From Glandiceps talaboti (lineage: Eukaryota; Hemichordata; Enteropneusta; Spengelidae), in the NCBI RefSeq assembly GCF_964340395.1, contig NC_135566.1:19102501-19166500 (forward strand): 64,000 nt of DNA. Reading direction: 5' to 3'. This document shows, piece after piece, positions 16,175-27,420 of the stretch. The notes beneath the pieces were generated by a model that did not search any database, was not told where the DNA came from, and saw only the letters and a program-made list of their open reading frames with translations. A program made the position numbers and the translations under genes. Positions within the stretch are counted from its first letter, which is position 1. The number at the start of each line of letters is the position of its first letter.

Positions 16175-16223
<49 letters not shown>

Positions 16224-16452
16224 AGAGTGGTAAGAAGATTATGAGAAAGGGTGGAGTAAAACGAAGAGAGCTAAGAGAAGAAGGAAGAACAAAACCAAGA
16301 AGAAGCTGGCGGTGGTGGTGGTGGTGGTGGTGGTGGTGGTGGTGGTGGTGGTGGTGGTGGTGGTGGTGGTGGTGGTGGTGGTGGTCTTGCTGGTGGTGGT
16401 GGTGGTGGTGGTGGTGGCGGTGGTGGTGGTGGTGGCGGTGGTGGTGGTGGCC
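16145..16452. repeat. GGT/GAT trinucleotide arrays
   Basis: (GGT)n then (GAT)n at 16145-16222, an 85-bp purine-rich spacer, then a long (GGT)n at 16310-16452 with few interruptions. Poly-His, Trp and Val frames are artefacts. Confidence 0.95.
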
Positions 16453-19400
16453 GCCGCGGTGATGGCGGTGGTTGTGACGACGAAGATAATAAGGATCATC
16501 ATAATTGCAAGGAGGAAGGGAAAGGGGGAGTAGCAGTCGTGTTAAGGAAGCGAATGAAGTGATGGCGTTGTTTATACTATTGCCACAGACTGACACCAAT
16601 CCTAATGGCAATGACGACAAAGATAACAAAGATATGGCCGCTAAGAAAATAGCGATAGAATTGTAAATTGGTCAATATTGGTTTGTTTCCAGACTCAACA
16701 AGTAGACATTAAGATCAGCAAGCCTTTGCCAGTCTTATCAAACAACCAATATGTACACCAAGTGTTTCCATTACCCACCTGTTCGGAGTAATCTCAAGAA
16801 AAGCACCGACTCACAAAGAACAAACACTCGCGACCCTTTCAAAGAACCCTATGGACATTGTTTTCGCTTTCCAGAAAAACAAAACTAACATTTGTCGTTT
16901 CGTCTACTTATTGACCCATCATTGTAAACATTTTTGATCGGATTGGACCAGACACTTTCATCAGTCCGTGTACCTGAGCGAACAATTCCCCTTAACAGCA
17001 TTTCGCCGACGGGCAGAGATAGTGGTATCTTACGTCATGGTTATTTCGGTCAAAGTAGCTAGGTACACTTTCACACACCGTCATCCGTAACACATCAACC
17101 GGAAACACTTTCACTCCTTTTTCTACAAAATGTTTAACTTTACATGACGTCACACACATAGAGCTGGAGAATGAATGTTTTTTTGGTAAAACATCCCCTT
17201 GAAGATTTCCATCCTAACGCATTAGTGCATTCATCCCTTTTCTGGTCCCACAGTCAATACCCAAGGATACTGTGTTGTCTAGTTTACTCAAAGAAGATAC
17301 AATTATTTCTGTTTTATGTCATAATCTCGCTTGTAAAAATCTACTTCATCTGCTTACGTAAGATCACGTTCTCACTAGTGTGTTTTAGAACTACTTACGC
17401 ACAAATTAACTCTTGCCCAGACAAATGCTCCCTTTTACAGTGAAATGGGTCCTTTTGAAACCCTATTCAAATTTTAAGAGGGGTGAGAGCTTGAAATTAT
17501 CCGCTATTAATAGCAGCCAAGGGATAAGATGGGTTCAGGTTATACAAGATGCTAATAATATGTATCTATAAACATCAGTTGAGTCAATTCGAACCCTCTG
17601 TCAAAAGAAACGTCCTGAATGTATATTCGAAGCACGCGTGCGCGTAGGTTTGTGGCAGAGAACTTAGCCATGGATATTACAAACAATTTGTTTCATTTCT
17701 CCGTACAGTTACTCCGACGTACGGCCGGAGTAATAGCAAGTGAATTACTTTAGTCCGGTAGGGCAGTTTATATATAATACTTGGATGGGAAAAAGAGCAA
17801 GTGGATTATTGTAATATATAGTAAAGTAGGAGCTTTGAAGTAGGCAGCTGCTGGGCACAAAAACACACATAAAATTGCAAGATGCAAGATTTGCACAATA
17901 AAAATCATCGAAAAAAAGTTATTTCGAATAAAAAAGAGTTTTAAATACTTGAACACAATTTCTTGTTTTTTCAGTGAAGGATTGATGTGCAAATGTATCT
18001 TCTTTTAAAAAAAATATTTGGTTTGGTTATTTTAAGATCACCTTACAGTCTGCACGAAATGGTTTGCAGGCATTGCATGACGCGTTACAAATTAAAACGA
18101 GGTCGTTCGTCCAATTATAAGAGGTGAGAGGAAATGATATTATGTTTTACCGTTACCTATCACTTGTCCTATTACCGTCCTACTTATGACGTAATATGAC
18201 CTCCGTGTCGTCGAATCTAAAGCATGGTTAGCATAGACGAGATTCGATATTTGTATGCCAAAAATGTGGTGACGTTGAACCGACCAAAAGTATGGAGATA
18301 TTGACTGTTTCTACGGCTGACCAAGCCGCGCTTTTCAAAGAGCATTTTTTTATCCCCCGTGCCCACAGTAAACAACTGGTAACACCAGCGAGTTTTGGTG
18401 GTGTTGTTGTTGTGGTGGTGGTTTGAGATTCCATCGCGTACAATACAACACAACTATTGCGAACACGAATAACAACTATACACAGGGATATTGGCAGTAA
18501 ATCTGGTTTTGAAAGATTAACAGTTTGTGTATTCGTAATTACGTTGAAGACAATGGCAGGATTGCTTACCCATTGGGAAATGCCGCTCTCAGCTCTTCAA
18601 GTGATTTGTAGTAAATTGCTCAGAACGAAGCATGAATGATTCCAGATCAAAGAGAGACAAATTGCAACCTTTCTCATTTCTTTTATCTGAGCTTTTATGT
18701 AACAAAAACTAACTCATTATAGATAGCTGTACAAAGTGCTAGAGGAGTGCTAGGCGTTTTTCTTTGTTATTCAGTCATCCATATATTTCTGTTCATGTAT
18801 GTTACGAAATAATTAATTAGATAATTCTGTAGGTTTCATCAGCAATCGCCGACTTATTACTGCAGTAGGGTCGATAAGGACAACTTTTATTAGCCACGTT
18901 GACTCAAATACTCACTCACGTTGACTCAACACTGACGTCACTTTATTTATAACTTGACAAAATATGATGTATTTATGTACCCATTTGTGAACCCAACAGC
19001 CGTATTTTCATATATAATATACACATAGTGTACAGGGGGCAATTGTCGATGACCCATCATGGGGGAGGGGGTTCCTGATACCATTTTGCAGTATACAGGT
19101 CGAACAAACAATAAATTATCCTGGGTATACAGCGTTCTTCATGTGATTCTAAAGATATAATACTTATGCGTGACTGTCAAAGTTCACTTGTACTGACATG
19201 TTGTAATAACATCGCTGAGATAACATGGTTATTTGTGCATCTATGCTGTGGATACCACTGCAGTGCATTTTAAGCTTACAAAGAAGTGTCCGCCTTAGTC
19301 CGTACATCAACTTGTTTAAGTGGTAGGAATTGTATTGTTGTGAAAGGTGGTCAAATCCATATCGTGCCACTGGGCACTGGATTCGGCAATTAAAATACTA

Positions 19401-20385
19401 ACACAGAATGAAGTAACGTGCTATTAGGAAGGTCAGATTACAACGACCCACCCTGAACAGTTGACAAAATATTAGAACAGGACTTTGTTTTCAAAGTACG
19501 TATCCTTTAGGAAATTCTATCTTTTGCTTTAGAATTGTTGACAGTTGTAGACAATGGAAGTTGGACAATCTAATCAGAATAGTCGACAGGGAAACCCTTT
19601 CAGCTGCATGCTAGATACATCATACGTTGAAATCCGATGAGTACGGTGAGAGAGCGTAACGGTTTTTCGTGTCACCTCATACACGTCTTAGGAGGTCGGG
19701 CTTTTTAACGAAGTTTGTGTAATCTGTAATGTTGAGATTCCTAAGTGAACTAAGCTCGGAATTCAAGAACTACGTGCGTACTGCACCGAGAATTCCGAAA
19801 ATGGCATCTATTCTAAAACCATGAAAATCGAGAGCTAGAAAAGAGTTACAGACAAAAAAGAAAACATCAACAGATATATAATGCGTATTACCTTACCATT
19901 ACCCTTTGTCAACTCTATTCCTACATACTCTTCCAGTAAAAACATTATCGACTAAAATTCCTCTGACTAAAAGATTCATAGTCACGCTTTTGGAATACTT
20001 AAACATAGAAAGGTATCCGAAGTCAAATCAGGGAGACGTTTATGATAACCGACGGGGTGGAGGTACCGGGTGGGTAGGTAGGAGCTGACTATTGTATACT
20101 TGGGTGATGGGCGCGTAATGTTTGCTGTTCCAAAGTTAATGTTTATATGGTATTCCATTTAGGTATTACAATGTATAACATTAAAGATATTTCTCAGTGA
20201 TAGACTGTGGGGGAAGATGTTAACGTCAGCACGCTGAGGAACTCTTGTTCGAAAATGGTACTGGTACTACTAGGCCAAATTCAAATTGTATGGGATTTCG
20301 ATAACAGTGCTATTGGTTTACGAGAACAGAACAATGCATTTAGTTTGAGGTTAATCTGATCAGATGTCCCTGTGATATTGTGACA
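16453..20385. other. Non-coding, no gene seen
   Basis: No supportable exon. TGACGTCA palindromes are at 17145 and 18933. A short degenerate GTT/GGT patch is at about 18388-18422. Confidence 0.4.
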
Positions 20386-20890
20386 GTGTATGTATGTATG
20401 TATGTATGTATGTATGTATGTATGTATGTATGTATGTATGTATGTATGTATGTATGTATGTATGCATGCATTCATGTGTGCATGCATGTGTGCATGTATG
20501 TATGTATGTGTGTGTGTATGTATGTATGTATGTATGTATGTATGTATGTATGTGTATGTGTGTATGTATGTATGTATGTATGTATGTATGTATGTATGTA
20601 TGCATGCATGCATGTATGGATGTATGTATGTATGTGTGTATGTATGTATGTATGTTTGTATGTATGTATGTATGTATGTATGTATGTATGTATGTATGTA
20701 TGTATGTATGTATGTATGTATGTATGTTTGTATGTATGTATGTATGTATGTATGTATGTATGTATGTATGTATGTATGTATGTGTATGTGTGTATGTATG
20801 TATGTGTGTATGTATGTATGTGTGTATGTATGTATGTATGTATGCATGTATGTATGTATGTATGTATGTATGTATGTATGTATGTATGTA
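20386..20890. repeat. (TATG)n array, ~505 bp
   Basis: Tetranucleotide array with scattered TGTG, TGCA, TTTG and GGA variants, clustered at 20462-20510 and 20600-20640. All frames on both strands are open because of the 12-bp coding period, and none is a gene. Confidence 0.98.
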
Positions 20891-23034
20891 CGGGAAATGA
20901 ATAGTCGGTTACATAGAGATATGACAAAGAGGCGAAGACGCTGCAAGATGGACAGACACACGTGACATTAAGTTGAGGAGACGGGAGAGGGGTCAAAGGT
21001 CATACCAATGGTTCCATCTGTATTGCAAGTGCTGTAAATTATTTCGACTGGCAAACTAAGTTTTCTTTTAATTAGTTATGTTGGCTCTATCTCATGGAGC
21101 GTAAAATTAGTGTTTGGGTCCACTTCTAGTAGTCCTAGTTGTGTTCATTCCTCGAGGCGACATAAGTTATATAGAATACCATGATGGCATCATATCACAT
21201 CGACGGCATATAGCTCCAATTCAAGCCTATTTACCACAACGTTTAAGAGATGCTAATTAAAAGTTAGAAATGACGTCACCAATTTTATCAACATTTTCCC
21301 ACCAGTGTCAAGTGAACAGAAGTTTGTACTTGAGATATGTAAATTTATTTAAATGAGGGTTACTATTCAGTGGTTTCAACTTTCTCCAAGTTGAAAGTGA
21401 AAGTCTGCAAATTAGGATCAAAAAATGGGAAGCATATCTCTTGAACTTTAATTGAGTTTTAGAGCTCACACATTCATGAATAAAAACAATACTAGAAGAT
21501 GCGGAAAAGTATAATTTTGCAAAGTAAGCTCAGCGAAAAATGTAACCGGTATATGCTGATAACTATATAAGAAACTGTTACATACACTCATTCTCGCAAA
21601 ACAGATCTAGAGATGTTATTTCTTCCGCGACACTGCAAAATAACGTACGTCTTGGACGATGCCGTACAAGAAGCTGTGATTTACGACGATACATACACTG
21701 AGTGACTGACGATATTACGTTGTGAGCCGATTGAAACCGTATGTACAGATTACCATGACTACATATTACCATGGCTACAGATTTTAATGACCACTTCATA
21801 AATTTCGAATGCTTTTTTATTCGGTAGTACTTGTTGAGACCTCGAAAGGCGTTGGTCACGACTTGCTCACTGTGAGTTTACGTGTTATAGCGACATGGTC
21901 GAGGATTCAGCTAATTCCTAGATAAAACAAAATTCGATCTGTGACAGCTTTGATTTTTAAACAACACATTACCGTATACACGCGAATAGAAAGAGCAAAC
22001 AGATTCCCTTTGCATGAAATATCTGCTACTATTTTCGAGGTCGGTTCTTTTCTTTCCGAAGAATTGTTGGAATTTCGCAGTTTAGCGATCAAAAAACGAA
22101 GGCTGCCACTAAAAGGATGGTGGAAATGTTGTCACTTCTAATACTCACAACATGCAATCACTTCTGACAATTGCCGGCAGTGGTGGTTATTTAATTATTC
22201 AATACACAAGACCGTGACGTGCCTTGAATGTTTACTTGCCTTGAAATCCAAGAAGTGGTATCCGTCTTGAAGATCATGCCCTCTCTGTGATTAAAATACC
22301 AGTCAGCAAGCCCGGTAACAGAAACTTATAAAGACTGTATAGGAGCAGTGATCCGAAATTGTTTTGCGTTCGCGAACTATACTCAGAATAATGACGTAAG
22401 AAAATATCAGCATATATTGCGGTTATGTTGTCAAATCCGACCAGTGAAAGCATGGGTAGACGTGAACACCACTAATTTGTGTTAGGTGTAAAAATTGGCA
22501 AGCGTTGAGGGGGGAACACGGGTCGAAAACTTATTGACAATGTGGTGAATTAAATGAATGAGTGAATAAATATATGGTTCCTGTTAACATGACACTGTCA
22601 TTCCACAGACACAAGACAGACATAAATAGGTAACTGAGTACATTGGAAAGTAAATGAAAGCACTTTATTCAACATTTCGAGAGTTTTTTAATAAGGCAAA
22701 GGAGAGAGCTATTCAATGACTATAATGAAGGAAGCTGGATAACACTTGATGGTTGAAGATGTCTTTTTCAATGTTAATGACGGATGTTGGAGTAAAACAA
22801 TGGTTTTATGGCCACAGTGCGTTCACTTTTAACTGTTGGGTTTGTAGTGAGAGGGAACAAGAAAACGCCTGCGACTGCAGTGTATACATGTATATATTGA
22901 TAAGTAGTGCTGGTTGGACTTCAAGTAGTTTATGCTTTGTATTATTCACATTGAACTTAGTATCAAGGCCAGGGTTTTTAGGTCAACCATTTATGTACTA
23001 GTCAATAATGTTTCCAAAAAGTTCAGTATTGGAG
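20891..23034. other. Non-coding, no gene seen
   Basis: The stretch 21950-22140 is open on both strands with protein-like composition (plus: TVYTRIERANRFPLHEIS), but has no splice or start support. One TGACGTCA is at 21271. Confidence 0.35.
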
Positions 23035-23641
23035 TCACCGCAATGATTTAGTGCAAACCAAATGTAAACGTCTGTGACCTATTAAATGCACATAACATTG
23101 TTCACTATTTGATGCACTGACTGATAAAGGACCGTACAACAACAACTCGCACTGCGCTTTGCTATCACTGAGGGGTTTAGCGCTAGCGTCAACCCCTGAC
23201 ATGTCTCGCATTAACGCAGTGTCTGTCACGGTGGTCGCGCACGCTGCTTGACAATTCATGCAATTGACACACTGGTTACATATACTTATTACAATAGACA
23301 GATACATTTCGTGTCAACGAATGCATAGGAGCGCAATCTCTTTCTACTATTGTATCACTCGGATGGAAAAAAATAATGTAGAAAGTACGAATACGTACCT
23401 TTTGTGTCCAAGGGCCTCTATCTGTGTGCAACATTCTATTATAAGCAACGCGAAAATGAACAATTTCGACATCGTTGATTTCTGGTGAACGACCATAATT
23501 GTCACGTTGAACCCTCGAGAGCGTATCTCGAAGTTGGGTACTGTACTTGGGTAACACTAACACTGTACTAGTTGGGCTGAGAGGCGTTGGGTGCGTTGAG
23601 CAACTTCGTTCCTCGGTCTCTGTATAACGTTTCAATAAATG
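23035..23641 (-). CDS. Candidate two-exon gene fragment, unknown
   Basis: Possible gene piece. An upstream exon ends at 23399 with AAAAG|GTACGT and is open back to 23641; alternative acceptors are GATTTAG|CATT near 23641 and TTATACAG|AGACC at 23620. A downstream exon starts at 23271 after ATGTAACCAG and ends with TGA at 23035-23037. Both join in phase 0 across a 127-bp intron. The peptide is hydrophilic and protein-like: STQLRDTLSRVQRDNYGRSP, then GPWTQK, then CVNCMNCQAAC and on to VHLIGHRRLHLVCTKSLR. The Cys-rich start of the second exon is noticeable, but no domain is recognised. No convincing start codon or upstream exon is seen. It could be a chance open frame. Confidence 0.28.
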
Positions 23642-25165
23642 CTAAATCGCGTAAACAAGTGCGTGTAAAAGGTTGTGTTGCAGGTTATGGGTGCTTGCGA
23701 ACAATACACGGTTCCACTCAGTCACCGTCTCGTTTTCAACCAGATCTACACAAACCAAAATCATGTGACCATTAAAATCAGGCTCCGTTCTCGATAACAA
23801 AACAGGGCGCCCTCATGACACCTGCTGGGTACATGAGCCCATACTTTGAAATGATAAAGAAGCGACCAAATATGAAGTGATGCTAGTTTTCAGAAACTGG
23901 TGAGCTTTATATATATGTGATAAGCCAGCTTGAACTTGGCCTTGTCAATATTCAACAGTCGGTCAAACATGACGTTGACAGGGCTATTCTGACAGATCAA
24001 GGGTGGGTGATTGATGTGTCCCTAAAATACTACACTTTGGAGTTGACCGCCAAGAATTTGGATCAATAGTAAACGGCGGTCAATCAAGTAGAAGGTCACA
24101 AAAAGTCCATTTGATTTAACGTTGTTAATGTTCAAGACACATTCTTAACCGTAGAGGGCGCATTCGTTGGCAACTTCCTAACCTGCCTCAGGCTTCGCGC
24201 CCAATGTCTTCGTTTTCAAGACAGGTGGATTTTAACTGGTCATGTTTTTATGAGGTGTGTGGGGTACCTAACTATAAACAATACTGCACTTGATAGATAA
24301 TGCTTGAAGAAATGACGAACTATATGTTGGCAATTGGACTGGATTAGTTGAATTTCAGTCAAATTCTAATGAATTGGACAAGAAAATGTGTACAATATTC
24401 ATTCAATATGACATACATGTAAATTGCAATCGTAAAAGTGTATTCAAGATATATACTTATGTGATCATATGGATCCATTGTCGACGACGACGTTGGTACG
24501 TTTTGGTCGGTGCCGTAAAGAGTCGTATGGTTTACGACATTGATATGGTCACAAGTCCTCGCTCGTTTCTAACGACTATTGCATTTTGACTAAAAAATAA
24601 TGTATTCTCTTAATAAATAGCAACATTCAATTATATCCATGTGGTGTTATAGTAACATCACTATAGTAAGAACTATAACATGATATGAAAAAATATAGAG
24701 GTGTGTGTGGGGGGGGGGGCATTTTGGAAAATATGGTCTTTACTACTGAGGGGGTCGCTTTGGCTTTATTTGGTCATCGGAGCTGGGGGGTCAGTTTGAG
24801 AAAACCCATGTTCAACTCCCCCACCAGTCAATTAAAAATACTAGCCCACACTGCACTATAGAGGATTTCACAGTCACTTGTAAGCTAATATTCTATTCCA
24901 GGATGATACACCGGCTGCGGTCATCGATATTGCGGTAATGCGAAGAAGCTACAGATATGATAATTCGTTATGTACAGTTGTGCAGTTTTGTGAATTGGAG
25001 AAAATCAGTAAACGAGGGCCCGAACGAATGGAAACTTTCGGAGACTTGGCTGTGGCTTAAAATACTTTGAAGGCGTAACGATCGATAATGTACTTTTTGA
25101 CTACATTTATTTCTAAATATTATCATTCGATTAGAAAAGTTAATGTACCAGGCTAGCTCGAAGCG
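23642..25165. other. Non-coding, no gene seen
   Basis: Contains a G10 run at about 24710. If the candidate gene at 23035-23641 is real, its upstream exons or promoter would lie here, but none is identified. Confidence 0.4.
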
Positions 25166-25226
25166 GTCAGTCAGTCAGTCAGTCAGTCAGTCAGTCAGTC
25201 AGTCAGTCAGTCAGTTATTTAGTCAA

Positions 25227-25311
<85 letters not shown>

Positions 25312-25318
25312 TTATCAG

Positions 25319-25356
<38 letters not shown>

Positions 25357-25403
25357 TTCTCTCTGCTCTCTCGCTCTCTGTCTCTCTCTTCTCTCTCTCT
25401 GTC

Positions 25404-25479
<76 letters not shown>
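25166..25479. repeat. Compound (TCAG)n-(TCTG)n-(TC)n-(GT)n array
   Basis: TCAG units 25166-25214, TCTG units about 25227-25310 and 25319-25352, CT-rich 25353-25400, then GT repeats 25409-25479. Each block differs from the next by one substitution per unit. Confidence 0.97.
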
Positions 25480-25480
<1 letters not shown>

Positions 25481-26047
25481 ATGTGGATGTATCTCAAACA
25501 TGCTAATATATACTGGCCGTGACACGAGAACTACAGCGTGAAACCCATTTGTCACGTAAGTAGTTTTTAAGTGTTTCGCAAATTGTCTACTGTGAATTTA
25601 TGGCAGTAAGCCAATTAAAGGTTGTCCATGAACGTTCTCACGTCACCTTGTATAAGACAAGACAAATCTCCTCTACAACAATGCCACAAAGGGTACAACG
25701 ACGTGTTTTTTTCAATACTAACATGTACACATACTTCACTTTGAAAGTTATTTTACACATCCGTTTGTGAAAACCTGTCTTTTGTATCGATATGTTGTAT
25801 TTAAGAATGTTAGTGCACGGTAAAGTAAAGAACCGTGATATTTGAACAACCTTTAGTTAGAGTTAATTGGATACATATACTGTTGTTCCTATCCTTGCAA
25901 ACTATCCGCACTGAAGACTACGAAAGCATACACTTGGACCTTGTCAGTTCACTATTTCACTATTCATACTTCATACTTCATTTGACGGGGAACATGTACT
26001 GTTCTGTGCACGACTCCTCACGGTACAGATAGGCTTAAGGGGTGAGT

Positions 26048-26050
<3 letters not shown>

Positions 26051-26100
<50 letters not shown>

Positions 26101-26218
26101 CGCACGCACGTACGCACGCACACACACACAGACACAGACAGACACAGACACACACACATACATACAGACTGACAGACACACACACACACACACACGGACA
26201 GACAGACAGACAGACACC
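26051..26218. repeat. (CA)n with GACA and GCAC blocks
   Basis: CA repeats 26051-26095, CGCA units about 26100-26120, then mixed CA, GACA and CAGA units to 26218. Confidence 0.95.
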
Positions 26219-26879
26219 ACACCACATCACACCATCCCTTTATCACTACTGAACTGATAATGTGCAAAAAGCATTTGTATATAAAGCTAGTTTGTGTACC
26301 TTCTGATTTTAATAAGTAATATGAATTATTAATGATTATTTTCGGATAGACATGTTTGATATTTAAATGAATGACAACAAATCACATTGGACTTTAATGA
26401 GTCATTTTGCATAATCAATATTTTATTGTAATATTCCACTTGTTAATAATTGGCTACTTAAGAATTGTGGCAAAATATTGTCTATGTGTTGTTTTATCAT
26501 ATAAACCCAAAGTGTATTTTTCATTGCTGGGAAAGTTTCTTATTTTCTTCACTTCCATATGCCTTAACTTAACGGCACTTCACATCATTATCTAACAAAT
26601 GACAAAGTACACAATCTATGTATAACTTGTCTTATTTCAAACACTCTCACAATTTGCAGACTAACACTTTTAGAATCATTACCAAATTACATCCCCAGTA
26701 GTTAGAGAGGTAAAGTTCAATTTAATACCAAAACCACTTGCATAACTCACAAGATAGACATAGAGATGGATAGCCAGACTTTACCGGTACCATGAACCAT
26801 TGGTTCACTTTGTGTTATAATGTTTCCAAATCATTTTTGTAATGATACATATGAAACTCCAACTAAATTCTTCATGCTT

Positions 26880-27400
26880 CGTGTTTTATCCAATAATTGT
26901 TTAAAAGTATTTTATGCACATATTTATTTTTCACTCTGGATTCCTATGCGTCTTTTGAAAGCACAACTTTTTGATAAATACTTCACCACTCTTTACAATT
27001 TACATAAACGTATCCTTCCTTCTATTAAACGTATCCTTCCTTCTATGTGTATGACACTCCATATGTACATTTAGATCGTCACTTTAATTAAATACAATGT
27101 GTTCTTCATATCCATTATTTCTATGTATCCTCGTGTATCTTTTCAGACTGTCACTTTACGACATTCTTCACATACAAAGGGTTTTCATTTTAGTGTATAT
27201 TCATGTGTTCTTCCAAATTACTTCTTTCATTAAACCATTGCCAATATCTTTACATACAAATGGTCTTTCATTTGTGTGTAACCTCAACATGATCCTTCAT
27301 AGTGCTATTACAATGGAGCCCTTTCACCACACTCTTTACATACAACTGGTCTTTCATTTGTGTGAAGTTTCATATGATTTTTTCACACAAATCACCGTTA
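26880..27400 (-). pseudogene. Decayed C2H2 zinc-finger array
   Basis: On the minus strand the sequence encodes broken Kruppel-type fingers with the typical linker. Pieces are HMKLHTNERPVVCKECGE followed by a stop, then LRLHTNERPFVCKD, then in another frame FNERSNLEEHMNIH-stop-NENP, then PFVCEECRK, then DSLKRYTRIH. A further worn finger near 26940-27000 keeps GEVFIKK-CFQKTHRNP. Stops and frameshifts break every finger. A 21-bp unit, ACGTATCCTTCCTTCTAT plus flanks, is duplicated in tandem at about 27006-27047. This is either a dead gene copy or the worn 3' exon of one; no intact finger remains. Confidence 0.75.
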
Positions 27401-27420
27401 ATAATTTTGTCAGATAACGA

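Noticed and set aside
16051-16629. 192-codon His-rich frame
   Set aside because: The frame is carried by GGT/GAT arrays, and the flanking unique parts show no domain or start signal.
20281-20996. Long open frames of 168-226 codons on both strands
   Set aside because: They arise from the (TATG)n array, which is open in all frames; the encoded peptides are pure period-4 artefacts.
25166-26218. CRISPR-like or telomere-like array
   Set aside because: Units are 2-4 bp simple repeats without spacers, and the genome is animal.
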